A DNA stretch of 64,000 nt, taken from assembly GCA_049459795.1 (NCBI GenBank), contig JBMUDS010000002.1, positions 1 to 64,000 of the forward strand, read 5' to 3'. The notes beneath the pieces were generated by a model. That model worked only from the letters and a program-made list of their open reading frames with translations, did not search any database and was not told the origin of the DNA. Both the position numbers and the translations under genes were made by a program. The stretch's first letter is position 1. Each line of letters opens with the position of its first letter. The DNA is from SYAN01 sp049459795 (lineage in GTDB: Bacteria > Actinomycetota > Actinomycetes > Nanopelagicales > Nanopelagicaceae). Of this stretch, positions 44,023 through 53,994 are shown in pieces.

Positions 44023-46293
44023 ATGAGCGATTCAGGTCTTTTGGGTCGCCGCCTCGATCGATTGATCGGACCCAAGACTGCGAAAGTCTTTGCCGATGCA
44101 TTCGGCTACACGATTGCCGCAGATCTCTTGACTCACTTTCCACGTCGCTACCTGCGCCGCGGAGAGCTCACTCCTATCGACGAGATCCCCGAAGGAAGTG
44201 AAGCGACCATCCTCGCTGAGATCCTCTCCGTCAAAGTGAAGAAGATCCCTCGTCGTAAAGGCGGGATCCTTGAAGTGATCGTCACAGATGGCAATGCTCG
44301 TTTGCTCCTCACTTTCTTCAATCAAGTATGGCGCGAGAAGGAATTGAAGGTCGGGCGTGAGGGACTCTTTGCCGGGAAGATCACGCTCTTCAATGGCAAA
44401 CGTCAACTCGCTCATCCTGAGTACCACTTGATACCCGAAAGTGATGATGAGGCGAGTCGAACAGAGGAGTTGATCGAAGGGTTTGCTGGTCGATTAATCC
44501 CGATCTATCCAGCTACAAGCAAATTGCCGTCATGGAAGATCGAGCAATCGATAGAGATCCTCATGGAGCAGATCTCTGAGCTCGATGATCCGCTTCCTGA
44601 AACCATTCGCGAGAGTGAAGGACTCTTCACGCTCTCGAGAGCGCTGAAGCAAGTACATCAGCCTGATGACCTCGATTCTGCGAACGCGGCTAGAGATCGA
44701 TTGGCATTCGATGAGGCCTTCCTTCTTCAATTGATATTGATCAAACGAAGGAATCACATCCGATCACTGCGCTCACGACCGGTCATCACTACTTCATCTC
44801 GTGGTTTGACGGATCGCTTTGATGCCGCATTGCCTTTCACTCTCACCGCTGGTCAAGAACGTGTCTGGAGTGAGATCGCAACCGACCTTGCTGGTAACGA
44901 TCCGATGTATCGACTCTTGCAAGGCGAGGTCGGTTCTGGGAAGACCGTCCTCGCTTTACGTGCAATGGTGAGCGTTGCCGATTCAGGTGGCCAGGCTGCT
45001 CTCTTGGCTCCGACTGAGGTCTTGGCAGCACAGCATTTTGCCAATCTCCGTTCGATCCTTGGCGGACTGGCTGAAGGTGGGATGTTGGGATCCGAATCCG
45101 ATGCACTTCGCATCGAACTCCTCACCGGCTCACTTTCTGCGGGCGAGAAGCGGCGAATCCATAGTGGCCTTGCCGACGGAACCATCGACATCGTGATCGG
45201 AACTCATGCGCTGATCTCGGAAGGCGTCGATTTCGAACGTCTAGACCTGGTCGTAGTCGACGAACAACATCGCTTCGGAGTGGAACAACGTGATGCTCTT
45301 CGCGAGCGGAGCGAGATAGCGCCACATGTATTGGTGATGACTGCGACACCGATTCCAAGGACTGTTGCCATGACAGTCTTCGGCGATCTCGATCTCTCTA
45401 TCTTGGACGAATTACCTAAGGGGCGCTCGCCAATCTCTACCCACATCATCCCGGTAGTGACCAAGCCACATTTCCTCGACCGAGCATGGAGTCGTATCAA
45501 GGAAGAGGTAGCGAAGGGTCGTCAGGCTTATGTGGTTGCGCCGCGAATCTCATCCACCGCAATCGACGTCCGCGTGGATGCTTCCAGCGAAGTGGATCAA
45601 GAGATGATGAAGCGTGCTGCACGACTCCTTGCTGAGGAGTTGCCTCACGGAGAAGATGGTCTCGAAGCAGATGCCACGGAGTCGATGGCATCTGTCGAGG
45701 AATTCTTCACCGTCTTGAGCACCGGACCCTTGCGGGATCTGCGCATTGGTCAGCTTCATGGGCGACTTACTTCCGAAGAGAAGGCTGCGACCATGATTGC
45801 CTTCCAACGCGGCGAACTCGATCTTTTGATCTCGACCACGGTGATTGAAGTCGGTGTCGATGTGCCCAATGCGACAGTGATGGTGATCTTGGATGCGGAC
45901 AGGTTCGGTGTCTCTCAGTTGCATCAGTTACGTGGCAGAGTCGGACGTGGCAGTGAACCTGGTCTCTGCCTACTAGTGACGCGTGTCGATCCGGCAAGCG
46001 CGGCCATGGCCCGCCTCGAGTCGGTTGCTTCGACTCTCGATGGCTTCGAACTTTCACGGATCGATCTCGAGCAGCGACGCGAAGGAGATGTCCTAGGAGT
46101 CTCACAGTCGGGTAGTCGTTCACATCTGAGATTGCTTCGGGTGCTCGACGATGAGGAATTGATCGTGCGGGCGCGCGAGGTCGCAACCAGACTATTGGAC
46201 TCGGATCCGCTCCTTGCTACCGTTCCTGCGCTACGTGAATCTCTCCTACAACGAGAGCAAGAGTCTGATTCTGCCTTCGTCGAGAAGGGCTAA
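44023..46293 (+). CDS. recG: ATP-dependent DNA helicase RecG
   Basis: 756 residues. Wedge domain, then SF2 motifs: LLQGEVGSGKTVLALRAM (I), APTEVLAAQH (Ia), DEQHRFGVEQRD (II, DEQH box), MTATPIPRT (III), and the C-terminal STTVIEVGVDVPNATVM and QLRGRVGRG. RecG remodels stalled forks and Holliday junctions. I choose the ATG at 44023, seven bases after TAGGGT; a GTG three codons earlier would lie inside that hexamer. Two copies of ATCAGGCAG with 12-base period lie at 43972-43992. Confidence 0.95.
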   Translation: MSDSGLLGRRLDRLIGPKTAKVFADAFGYTIAADLLTHFPRRYLRRGELTPIDEIPEGSEATILAEILSVKVKKIPRRKGGILEVIVTDGNARLLLTFFNQVWREKELKVGREGLFAGKITLFNGKRQLAHPEYHLIPESDDEASRTEELIEGFAGRLIPIYPATSKLPSWKIEQSIEILMEQISELDDPLPETIRESEGLFTLSRALKQVHQPDDLDSANAARDRLAFDEAFLLQLILIKRRNHIRSLRSRPVITTSSRGLTDRFDAALPFTLTAGQERVWSEIATDLAGNDPMYRLLQGEVGSGKTVLALRAMVSVADSGGQAALLAPTEVLAAQHFANLRSILGGLAEGGMLGSESDALRIELLTGSLSAGEKRRIHSGLADGTIDIVIGTHALISEGVDFERLDLVVVDEQHRFGVEQRDALRERSEIAPHVLVMTATPIPRTVAMTVFGDLDLSILDELPKGRSPISTHIIPVVTKPHFLDRAWSRIKEEVAKGRQAYVVAPRISSTAIDVRVDASSEVDQEMMKRAARLLAEELPHGEDGLEADATESMASVEEFFTVLSTGPLRDLRIGQLHGRLTSEEKAATMIAFQRGELDLLISTTVIEVGVDVPNATVMVILDADRFGVSQLHQLRGRVGRGSEPGLCLLVTRVDPASAAMARLESVASTLDGFELSRIDLEQRREGDVLGVSQSGSRSHLRLLRVLDDEELIVRAREVATRLLDSDPLLATVPALRESLLQREQESDSAFVEKG

Positions 46294-46313
46294 TCGGAGG
46301 GATAGTGAGATAG

Positions 46314-46910
46314 ATGCGCATCATCGCGGGTAGTGCCAAAGGAAGGAAACTCCTCTCGCCAGATGGCGTGCACGCCCGACCAACCTCTGATCGCGCCCGA
46401 GAGGCGCTCTTCTCGTCGCTCGAATCCGAGTACGGAGATCTCCGAGGATTGAGATTCTTGGATCTCTATTCCGGAAGTGGTGCGGTCGCAGCCGAAGCGA
46501 TCAGTCGTGGTGCTACCTCATGTATCGCCGTCGAATCTGATCGCCAATCATTGTCGATCGCAAGAGAGAACATCGAAATGGCTCGAGCACTTTCCGATGT
46601 CGAGGAAGTCGTCGTGATCGATTCCGATGTCGAGAGTTTCGTAGCAAGGAGATCGAATCCATTCGATGTGATCTTCCTTGACCCGCCCTATGCAGTGACT
46701 GATGATGAGATCAACGAGATACTCAAGACCATGATCGGCTCTGGATTCGTGGTGAGAGAGACCTTGGTCGTCATAGAGCGTGCCAGTAGATCGAAGTCAT
46801 TTCCATGGCCGACGGGAATGCATGCCGTCAAGGAGAAGAAGTACGGGAATGCAGCGATCTACTACGGTGAGCTCGATGTTGAAAACAACGAGGAAAATTC
46901 GAAGGGATAG
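46314..46910 (+). CDS. rsmD: 16S rRNA (guanine966-N2)-methyltransferase RsmD
   Basis: 198 residues. RIIAGSAKGRKLLSP and RPTSDRAREALFSSL open the family; FLDLYSGSGAVAAEAISRGA is the SAM motif; DVIFLDPPYAV holds the catalytic DPPY. It follows recG after 20 bases with GGAGG nearby. Its TAG stop forms the first three bases of a TAGACT hexamer in front of coaD. Confidence 0.94.
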   Translation: MRIIAGSAKGRKLLSPDGVHARPTSDRAREALFSSLESEYGDLRGLRFLDLYSGSGAVAAEAISRGATSCIAVESDRQSLSIARENIEMARALSDVEEVVVIDSDVESFVARRSNPFDVIFLDPPYAVTDDEINEILKTMIGSGFVVRETLVVIERASRSKSFPWPTGMHAVKEKKYGNAAIYYGELDVENNEENSKG

Positions 46911-46913
46911 ACT
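46908..46913 (+). promoter_or_regulatory. Putative -10 element of coaD formed by the rsmD stop codon
   Basis: TAGACT, six bases before the coaD ATG; the TAG is the rsmD terminator codon. Confidence 0.5.
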
Positions 46914-46919
46914 CCCGCT

Positions 46920-47402
46920 ATGTCGATGAGACGTGCCGTCGCTCCAGGTTCATTCGATCCGATCACTTTGGGTCACCTCGATGTGATCGAGCGCGCCGCA
47001 TCGATCTTTGATGAAGTAGTTGTGGCAGTCCTTGTGAATTCCACCAAGGCCGGTCTATTCACCATCGACGAGCGGATCGATTTGATCCAACGATCAGTTT
47101 CTCACCTAAAGAATGTGAGGGTTGACTCATGGAGTGGCCTCTTGGTTGATTACTGCCGCGAACATGGCATCGCTGCAATCGTCAAAGGCTTACGCGCTGT
47201 CAGTGATTTCGACTACGAGTTGCAGATGAGTCAGATGAATCTCAAACTGAAGGGGATCGAGACTTTCTTCATGGCGACGAAACCGGATTATTCGTTCCTC
47301 TCCTCCTCATTGGTGAAGGAGATAGCGAAATATGGGGGGGATGTGAGTTCCTGGGTCCCTTCTCATGTCCATGGCGCGCTACAGTCCCGATACGGGAAGT
47401 AG
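46920..47402 (+). CDS. coaD: Phosphopantetheine adenylyltransferase
   Basis: 160 residues. AVAPGSFDPITLGHLDVIERAA carries the T/HxGH nucleotide-binding motif and the C-terminal YSFLSSSLVKEIAKYGGDVSSWVP is typical. It makes dephospho-CoA, the penultimate CoA step. recG-rsmD-coaD order is common in Actinobacteria. An in-frame ATG three codons in is a weaker alternative. Confidence 0.96.
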   Translation: MSMRRAVAPGSFDPITLGHLDVIERAASIFDEVVVAVLVNSTKAGLFTIDERIDLIQRSVSHLKNVRVDSWSGLLVDYCREHGIAAIVKGLRAVSDFDYELQMSQMNLKLKGIETFFMATKPDYSFLSSSLVKEIAKYGGDVSSWVPSHVHGALQSRYGK

Positions 47403-47452
47403 TCTTCGCTCCGAACGTTTGAACCGTTGGGCAGTTCGAGGAAGGAAGTGAG

Positions 47453-47929
47453 ATGGATTCTCTAGAGAAGTTAGAGAGCGCCCTCACCATGGTGACCGAG
47501 GCTCGTTCTGTCCCGCTTTCAGGATCATGCGTCGTCCACCGAAGTGACTTAATGGATTTGCTCAATGAGATCAAAGTCGCTTTGCCTTCTGATCTCTTCG
47601 CGGCCCAGGAGTTACTCGCCGCCCGAGATCGCATCGTCGATGAGGGGCGAACATCTGCAGAACAATTGATCGCTCATGCTCGCGAGGAAGTGGCGCGCAT
47701 GGTGGAACAGACAGCCATCGTCCAAAGCGCTCGCGAAGAATCTGGCAGGATCCTTGATGACGCCAGGTCACAAGCCGATGCAGAGAAAGCAGAGGTCGAT
47801 GCCTATATCGACTCACGACTTGCGACGTTAGAAGTCATCCTCAACAAGACGCTGGACGCAATCAATCGTGGACGAGAGCGACTTGCTGGCGGTAACGACA
47901 AGGATGCACTCTCAGAGCTCGCTGACTAA
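47453..47929 (+). CDS. Coiled-coil protein of the coaD-rnc region, DivIVA/F0-b-like
   Basis: 158 residues, mostly charged helix. Residues ~45-120 are a long heptad-rich stretch (AAQELLAARDRIVDEGRTSAEQLIAHAREEVARM and following) like the ATP synthase b subunit or DivIVA. A protein of this type occupies the same place in mycobacteria (Rv2927c region). Possible roles in cell pole or envelope organisation are unproven. GGAAGGAA precedes the ATG. It is followed at once by the DUF177 gene. Confidence 0.8.
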   Translation: MDSLEKLESALTMVTEARSVPLSGSCVVHRSDLMDLLNEIKVALPSDLFAAQELLAARDRIVDEGRTSAEQLIAHAREEVARMVEQTAIVQSAREESGRILDDARSQADAEKAEVDAYIDSRLATLEVILNKTLDAINRGRERLAGGNDKDALSELAD

Positions 47930-47938
47930 GTGATCTCG

Positions 47939-48514
47939 ATGGCGACAGACAAGAAAGCCTTCATCCTCTCTATTCACGAGCTTCCTCGTCGTTCTGGCGA
48001 ATATCGTGATTACAGGTTAGAGATCTCGTTGGATCATCCCTTCGGCCTAGAGATGATCTCGATTCCAGCACGAAGTCCTATCTCTATCGCCATCACGGCG
48101 ACCTCCGTCGATGAGGGAATTCTGGTCCGTGGTCATGTGAGAGCCGAAGCGATCGGAGAGTGCTCGCGCTGTCTTGCTCCGGTCGAGATGAGTATCGATC
48201 AAGGTTTCGATGAGCTCTATGAATATGAGAGCAAAGCGTCAGCACTCACCGAGGAGGATGTAGAGACGGATCAGATCTTGATGGTGACGGAGGAGACGGT
48301 CGATCTCGCTATACCGGTGAGGGATGCAGTCATACTCGCGCTCCCGGTCAATCCATTATGCGACGAAAGTTGTGAAGGACTCTGCTCGATATGTGGTCTG
48401 CCCTGGCGTGAACTGCCAGAGGATCATGCTCATCAGGAGAGTGATCCACGGTGGAAGGCCCTTGAGGGGTTGAAGGAACGGCTGAAGAATCCATCCGATG
48501 AGCGGGATAGTTGA
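47939..48514 (+). CDS. YceD/DUF177 family protein
   Basis: 191 residues. DUF177 proteins occur next to rpmF across bacteria and are linked to 23S rRNA or L32 handling. The C-x2-C pair ECSRC and later CDESCEGLCSICG could bind zinc, and PVNPLCDESCEGLCSICG is the family hallmark. I use the ATG at 47939; a GTG at 47930 directly after the previous stop is possible. rpmF follows. Confidence 0.88.
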   Translation: MATDKKAFILSIHELPRRSGEYRDYRLEISLDHPFGLEMISIPARSPISIAITATSVDEGILVRGHVRAEAIGECSRCLAPVEMSIDQGFDELYEYESKASALTEEDVETDQILMVTEETVDLAIPVRDAVILALPVNPLCDESCEGLCSICGLPWRELPEDHAHQESDPRWKALEGLKERLKNPSDERDS

Positions 48515-48568
48515 GCGCTTCGAGCCCTCGTTTTGTCATTCGCTTGGCAAGATGGAATACTCCCGCCC

Positions 48569-48742
48569 GTGCCAGTACCCAAGCGAAAACTCTCACGGGC
48601 TAGAACACGCGCTCGCCGGTCCCAATGGAAGGCGACCCCTGCGGCAACTTCTACCTGCGGACAGTGCCAGCAACCTAAGTTGCAGCATGCGGCCTGTCCT
48701 ACCTGTGGCACCTATAACCGCCGCCAAGTCCTCGACGTCTAA
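48569..48742 (+). CDS. rpmF: 50S ribosomal protein L32
   Basis: 57 residues from the GTG at 48569 (MPVPKRKLSRARTRARRSQWK). Four cysteines in CGQCQ and CPTCG give the zinc-binding form. AATACT ends seven bases before the GTG, again suggesting no leader. A longer in-frame start at 48533 is inconsistent with L32 length. Confidence 0.94.
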   Translation: MPVPKRKLSRARTRARRSQWKATPAATSTCGQCQQPKLQHAACPTCGTYNRRQVLDV

Positions 48743-48766
48743 GCATCAAGCCCTACTCTCGAACTC

Positions 48767-49477
48767 ATGGGAGAGCAGTCAGAGGAAATCTATTCACAAG
48801 GTCTAGACAACGCTCTATCGATCTTGGAATTGCCACTCCCCGAAGATCTCATCACGCTCGCTCTGACCCATCGTTCCTTCGCTTATGAGTCGGGCGGACT
48901 GCCGACCAATGAACGACTTGAATTCCTTGGCGACAGTGTCATAGGCCTCGTCATCACGGAAGAGCTCTATCGACGGTTCCCGGATCTCGACGAGAGTCGA
49001 CTTTCTCCTCTGCGCTCTGGCGTAGTCAGTACGAGAGCGCTTGCCGATGTCGCTAGGAAGTTGAAGTTGGGCGAGAGCCTGAAACTTGGCAAGGGCGAAG
49101 AAGTGACTGGCGGCCGTGACAAGAGTTCCATCCTTGCCGATGCCCTCGAAGCACTCTTCGGCGCGATCTATGTCGAACATGGACTACCCGGTGCAAAACG
49201 CGCGATCATCGCGATGATGTCGGCTGCGATCGAGGAGTCCCTCTCTCGTGGCGTGATGCTCGATGGCAAGACCGCGCTCCAGGAATTATTGGCGGCGCGT
49301 GCTCTTGGCACTCCTGAATATGAGATCGCAGAATCGGGTCCCGATCATGCAAAAGAGTTCCAAGCGACTGCGATCGTCGGCGGCGAAAGAGTCAGTCAGG
49401 GTCGCGGTCGAAGTAAACGTGAGGCGGAGCAAGAGGCAGCACGGTTGGCATATGAAGTCCTCTCCAAGTCGACGTAG
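48767..49477 (+). CDS. rnc: Ribonuclease III
   Basis: 236 residues. Catalytic domain signature NERLEFLGDSVIGLVI and the second acidic site ADALEALFGAIYVE; C-terminal double-stranded RNA-binding domain (GKTALQELLAARALGTPEYEI to SKREAEQEAARLAYE). It processes rRNA precursors. TACTCT ends seven bases before the ATG. Order rpmF-rnc-mutM-smc matches mycobacteria. Confidence 0.96.
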   Translation: MGEQSEEIYSQGLDNALSILELPLPEDLITLALTHRSFAYESGGLPTNERLEFLGDSVIGLVITEELYRRFPDLDESRLSPLRSGVVSTRALADVARKLKLGESLKLGKGEEVTGGRDKSSILADALEALFGAIYVEHGLPGAKRAIIAMMSAAIEESLSRGVMLDGKTALQELLAARALGTPEYEIAESGPDHAKEFQATAIVGGERVSQGRGRSKREAEQEAARLAYEVLSKST

Positions 49478-49512
49478 TCCATCCATCAGAGTCAGAACCA
49501 GATAGTGATCTC

Positions 49513-50376
49513 GTGCCAGAACTGCCCGAAGTAGAGAGCGTTCGTAGAGGTCTCGCCGAGCACTTACCAGGATCTCGAGTACTTTCGATTTCATCGCTTC
49601 ATCCGAGGGCGGTCTCGAAGGATTCGATCGCGCCACTTACCTCACTGCAAGGGCTCACCATCGATCAGATAAGACGCCGTGGGAAGTTCTTATGGATCAC
49701 TTTCAGGAGGGATGAGCATGTACTGATCTCTCATCTCGGAATGAGTGGTCAGTTCCGGGTACTCATCGGACGCCATGAGATGAAGCAGCCACAGCATCCG
49801 CATGTAAGGATGAGCGCTACCTTGCGACGCAAGGGAAAGGAATTCCGACTCGACTTCCTCGACCAACGTACATTCGGTTGGTTGCGCGTGGATCGACTCA
49901 GAGAAGAGGGTGGCGACGGAATCCCGGATTCGATCCGTCATATCGCCCCGGACCCATTCGAGGCTGACTTCGATCTTCGATATGTGATCGGAAGACTTGG
50001 CAGTAAGCGAAGTGAGATCAAGCGAGCGATCCTCGACCAGAGCACGCTCAGTGGTGTTGGAAACATCTATGCTGATGAAGCACTCTGGCGAGCGAGAATC
50101 CACCCTGAACGGTTGGCAACAGGATTGAGTGAGAAAGAGCTTCGCACGCTGCTGACATCGATTCGCACTGTGATGCGCCGCGCTCTTGATGCAGGTGGAA
50201 CTTCTTTCGACCATCTCTATGTCAATGTCAACGGAGAGAGTGGTTACTTCTCGAATCGTCTCGCCGTCTATGGTCGGGAAGGTGAACGTTGTCGAAGATG
50301 CTCTCGAGTTGTAAAACGGATCTCTTTCACAAACCGCTCGTCGCACTTCTGCCCACATTGCCAGAAGCTTCGCTAA
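49513..50376 (+). CDS. mutM: Formamidopyrimidine-DNA glycosylase
   Basis: 287 residues, GTG start. Mature N-terminus PELPEVE supplies the catalytic proline and glutamate; helix-two-turn-helix with LSGVGNIYADEALWRARIHP; C-terminal zinc finger CRRC and CPHC. It excises oxidised purines such as 8-oxoguanine. It lies between rnc and smc as usual in the phylum. Confidence 0.96.
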   Translation: MPELPEVESVRRGLAEHLPGSRVLSISSLHPRAVSKDSIAPLTSLQGLTIDQIRRRGKFLWITFRRDEHVLISHLGMSGQFRVLIGRHEMKQPQHPHVRMSATLRRKGKEFRLDFLDQRTFGWLRVDRLREEGGDGIPDSIRHIAPDPFEADFDLRYVIGRLGSKRSEIKRAILDQSTLSGVGNIYADEALWRARIHPERLATGLSEKELRTLLTSIRTVMRRALDAGGTSFDHLYVNVNGESGYFSNRLAVYGREGERCRRCSRVVKRISFTNRSSHFCPHCQKLR

Positions 50377-50448
50377 AGCCTCAACTTTCACTTGATAGTT
50401 TCGCATCATCACAATCTCTCGTTGCCGGGCTTTAGAGGAGCGCTCCGG

Positions 50449-50454
50449 TAGGTT
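50449..50454 (+). promoter_or_regulatory. Putative -10 element (leaderless) of smc
   Basis: TAGGTT, six bases before the GTG at 50461. A perfect 10-bp palindrome GGAGCGCTCC (50437-50446 region) lies just upstream. Confidence 0.5.
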
Positions 50455-50460
50455 TTACGC

Positions 50461-53400
50461 GTGTATCTCAAGAGCATGACGCTCAAAGGGTTCAAGTCCT
50501 TTGCCAATCCGACCACCCTGCTCCTCGAGCGTGGCATCACCTGTGTCGTCGGACCAAATGGTTCGGGTAAGAGCAATGTCGTCGATGCTCTCGCGTGGGT
50601 CATGGGTGAGCAGGGCGCGAAATCGCTCCGTGGCGGGAAGATGGAAGATGTCATCTTCGCTGGGACGAGTGGAAAAGCCCCACTGGGCCGCGCTGAGGTT
50701 TCGCTCACCATCGATAACTCGGATGGCGCCCTTGATCTTGAGTATCGAGAGGTGACGATCTCTCGCATTCTCTTCCGAAATGGCCAAAGTGAATATCAGA
50801 TCAATGGTGAGACAGCACGCTTGCTTGATGTCCAAGAGTTGCTCAGCGATAGCGGTATCGGTCGTGAGATGCACGTCATCGTGGGTCAAGGTCAACTTGA
50901 TGCAGTCTTGATGGCCAACCCAGAAGAGCGAAGAGCATTCATAGAAGAAGCGGCAGGAGTTCTCAAGCATCGTAAGCGGAAAGAGAAAGCGCTACGGAAA
51001 TTGGATTCGATGCAAGGGAACATGTCGCGAATCCAGGATCTGACCTCAGAGTTGCGACGCCAACTCAAGCCGCTCGGAAAACAGGCAGAAGTGGCAAAGA
51101 AGGCGAGTGCAATCCAGGCCGAACTTCGAGATGCGAAGCTTCGATTGCTTGCCGATGATGTCATCACATTGAATCGTGCACTCGAGGCAGAAGCAGCGGA
51201 TGAGACATCGCTGCGAGCACGTCGTGCGGAGGTCGAGCGTGAACTGGGACGATTACGGGATCGCGAAATCGAACTCGACACTCTTGCAGCGACAGAGAGT
51301 CCACTCCTAAGTGCAGCACAAGATAATTTCTATCGACTAAACGGTGAACGGGAGAAGTTACGTGCGACCCAGACACTTGCATCAGAGCGCGCAAAACTGT
51401 TGGGCGAAGACCTTGAAGAGGCGAAGATCACAGGACGCGACCCAGGTGCCTTGGAGGCAGAGGCAAAGGCACTAAGCGAGGAAGAGGTTCTCCTTCGCGA
51501 GCAAGTGCTCACCGCAGAACGCGAATTGGCGACGATCGCCACTGCAGTCAGGGAGGCGCAGAGCAAGTTCGAAGCGGAAGAGGCTCGAATAGCGACAGCA
51601 CTTCGAGCACTCGCTGATGCGCGTGAAGGAAGTGCACGACGTGAAGGGCATCTTCACTCCATCGAATCGAAGATCTCCCAGGCCAAGGAGGAGCGCGGAC
51701 GCCTTGAGGCGACGATGGCGCAGATCGATGGTCGCATCGAAAGATCGACATTGGAGTATTCGACGAAGGAGAGTGACCTGACCGGTCTCGGTGCAGGTGA
51801 AAGTCAACTGGATTCGGAATTCGAGAGCACGAAGAGGAATCTCGACGATGCCAACATGCGACAGGGCGCTGCTGCTTCGAAGTTGGTGGAAGTGGAGCGA
51901 GAACTCTCGGCTGCGATCTCGAAACGTGATGCATTGCAGCAAGCTGCGATTCATCGCGATGGTGCCGGCGCCATTCTTGCAGCGCCAGAAGGATTCAAAG
52001 TCAAAGGAACACTCGCATCGTTGATCGAGATCGATCGCGGTTGGGAGGTCGCTGTCTCGAATGTGCTTGGAACCCTTGCCGATGCGATCGTGGTCGAGGA
52101 CCTCTCTGGAGCGGTCGATGCGCTGACCTTCTTGGCTTCGAAAGAACAGGGACGGGCGGATGTCATCATCCTCGGAGGCGATGCTCCAGCAGTGAAAGGC
52201 GTTCCTTCGGGTCTTACTTCGCTCCTTTCGAAATGTCGTTCAAAGACGCTCGAATCTCTCTTGTCGACCTTCCTTGATCGGGTCGTCATCGCCCAATCCT
52301 TGAATGAGGCGGAAGAGATCATCAAGAATCACCCGGACCTCATTGCGGTGACCTCGCGGGGCGAGCTGCTATCCAGATCTCTCGCTCGCGGTGGCAGTGG
52401 AAACTCATTGGTCCAGATCAATCATCTGATCGAGACCACAACCGAACTCGTCGATCATCTATCGCATGAGAGAGATCGCCTTCGATTCGATGTCAGCACA
52501 CTCGATGACGAAGTCGCAAAAGCTCGTGCTGCAAATGAATCCGCTTTGGCACGGTTGAACGAATCTGATTCAAAGATGGCCGCGATCGCGGAGGCGATGG
52601 CCGCGATCGGACAAACCCTGACCAGCGCACGAGACGAGAAGGGACGTCTCGAGCAGCAGATTGCAGTCGTGGATTCATCGTTAACGAAACTTGGCGAAGA
52701 GCTTGAGCGGGCCAAAGTCGATGTAGCAAGTGAAGTGACCGATGCGATGGAGCCTGACACCACGGCGATGGAGTCGCTCCGTGCAGAGTTGGCTCGTATC
52801 CGAGGAACAGAGGTCGATGCTCGTCTTGAACTCCGTACCGCTGAGGAGCGAGTCACCGCGCTCGTCGCACGGATTAAGGAACTCAAAGAGAGCGCTCAAC
52901 GCGAACGAGAAAGCGCTTCACGCCAGATCGCAAGAAGAGAGGCGCGGGGTCGAGGCGCGCTGATTGCACAAGAGATAGCCGAGACCGCTTATGAAGCATT
53001 GATCCAGATCGAAGTTTCGATCTCACGTGCCGCTACTGAGCGTGAACGACTCGAGATCTCACGTTCTGATCGCGAAGGGGAGACCTTGGCGCTGCGCGCA
53101 AGGATCCGGGAACTTGGAGTGGATCTCGAGGAACTGACATCAAGCGTGCATCAAGATGAGATCGCGAAGGCCGAGCAACGACTTCGCATCGAGCAGTTAG
53201 AGGCGAAAGCACTCGAAGAGTTCGGTATCGATCGCGACATCTTGATCGCTGAGTACGGACCAGAGAACCTCGTCTCGACATTTTCCGAGAATGAATTCGG
53301 TGAGGTGATCGCAAGCGAGCCAATGCCATTTAAGCGTGAGGCACAAGAGCGGCGATTGGCACAGGCCGAGCGTTCACTCGCTCTCTTGGGTCGAATCAAT

Positions 53401-53994
53401 CCGCTGGCATTGGAGGAGTATTCGGCGCTGGAAGAGCGATTGAAGTACTTGGCCGATCAGATGGAAGATTTGAAGAAGTCACGTAAAGACCTGATGGATA
53501 TCATCAAGGAAGTCGATGACAAAGTCTTGGAGATCTTCACGACCGCCTATCACGACACCGCGAAGGAGTTCGAAGGCATCTTCGCTCGGCTCTTCCCTGG
53601 CGGAGAAGGGCGATTGATCCTCACCAATCCTGATGACATGTTGACTACAGGTATCGATGTCGAAGCCCGGCCACCTGGTAAACGGATCAAGCGGTTATCG
53701 CTCCTCTCGGGAGGCGAGCGATCCTTAACTGCGGTGGCCCTCTTGGTCGCGATCTTCAAAGCCCGCCCGAGTCCGTTCTACGTCATGGATGAAGTCGAGG
53801 CAGCGTTGGATGACACCAACTTAGGTCGCCTCCTTAGGATCCTCGAAGAGTTGCGTTCCAGTTCGCAATTGATCGTGATCACGCACCAGAAGCGCACGAT
53901 GGAGATAGCCGATGCGCTCTATGGTGTGACGATGCGTGGCGACGGCGTCTCAGAGGTGATTTCGCAACGTTTGCGCGAGGTCGTTTCCTCCTAA
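50461..53994 (+). CDS. smc: Chromosome segregation protein SMC
   Basis: 1177 residues. N-terminal ATPase half with Walker A GPNGSGKS (31-38); long coiled coil; flexible hinge near 500-620 (VKGTLASLIEIDRGWEVAVSNVLG); second coiled coil; C-terminal half with signature LSGGERSLTAVALL and Walker B FYVMDEVEAALDD. It forms the condensin ring that organises the chromosome. ScpA and ScpB are not in the window. One base is shared with ftsY (TAATG). Confidence 0.97.
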   Translation: MYLKSMTLKGFKSFANPTTLLLERGITCVVGPNGSGKSNVVDALAWVMGEQGAKSLRGGKMEDVIFAGTSGKAPLGRAEVSLTIDNSDGALDLEYREVTISRILFRNGQSEYQINGETARLLDVQELLSDSGIGREMHVIVGQGQLDAVLMANPEERRAFIEEAAGVLKHRKRKEKALRKLDSMQGNMSRIQDLTSELRRQLKPLGKQAEVAKKASAIQAELRDAKLRLLADDVITLNRALEAEAADETSLRARRAEVERELGRLRDREIELDTLAATESPLLSAAQDNFYRLNGEREKLRATQTLASERAKLLGEDLEEAKITGRDPGALEAEAKALSEEEVLLREQVLTAERELATIATAVREAQSKFEAEEARIATALRALADAREGSARREGHLHSIESKISQAKEERGRLEATMAQIDGRIERSTLEYSTKESDLTGLGAGESQLDSEFESTKRNLDDANMRQGAAASKLVEVERELSAAISKRDALQQAAIHRDGAGAILAAPEGFKVKGTLASLIEIDRGWEVAVSNVLGTLADAIVVEDLSGAVDALTFLASKEQGRADVIILGGDAPAVKGVPSGLTSLLSKCRSKTLESLLSTFLDRVVIAQSLNEAEEIIKNHPDLIAVTSRGELLSRSLARGGSGNSLVQINHLIETTTELVDHLSHERDRLRFDVSTLDDEVAKARAANESALARLNESDSKMAAIAEAMAAIGQTLTSARDEKGRLEQQIAVVDSSLTKLGEELERAKVDVASEVTDAMEPDTTAMESLRAELARIRGTEVDARLELRTAEERVTALVARIKELKESAQRERESASRQIARREARGRGALIAQEIAETAYEALIQIEVSISRAATERERLEISRSDREGETLALRARIRELGVDLEELTSSVHQDEIAKAEQRLRIEQLEAKALEEFGIDRDILIAEYGPENLVSTFSENEFGEVIASEPMPFKREAQERRLAQAERSLALLGRINPLALEEYSALEERLKYLADQMEDLKKSRKDLMDIIKEVDDKVLEIFTTAYHDTAKEFEGIFARLFPGGEGRLILTNPDDMLTTGIDVEARPPGKRIKRLSLLSGGERSLTAVALLVAIFKARPSPFYVMDEVEAALDDTNLGRLLRILEELRSSSQLIVITHQKRTMEIADALYGVTMRGDGVSEVISQRLREVVSS

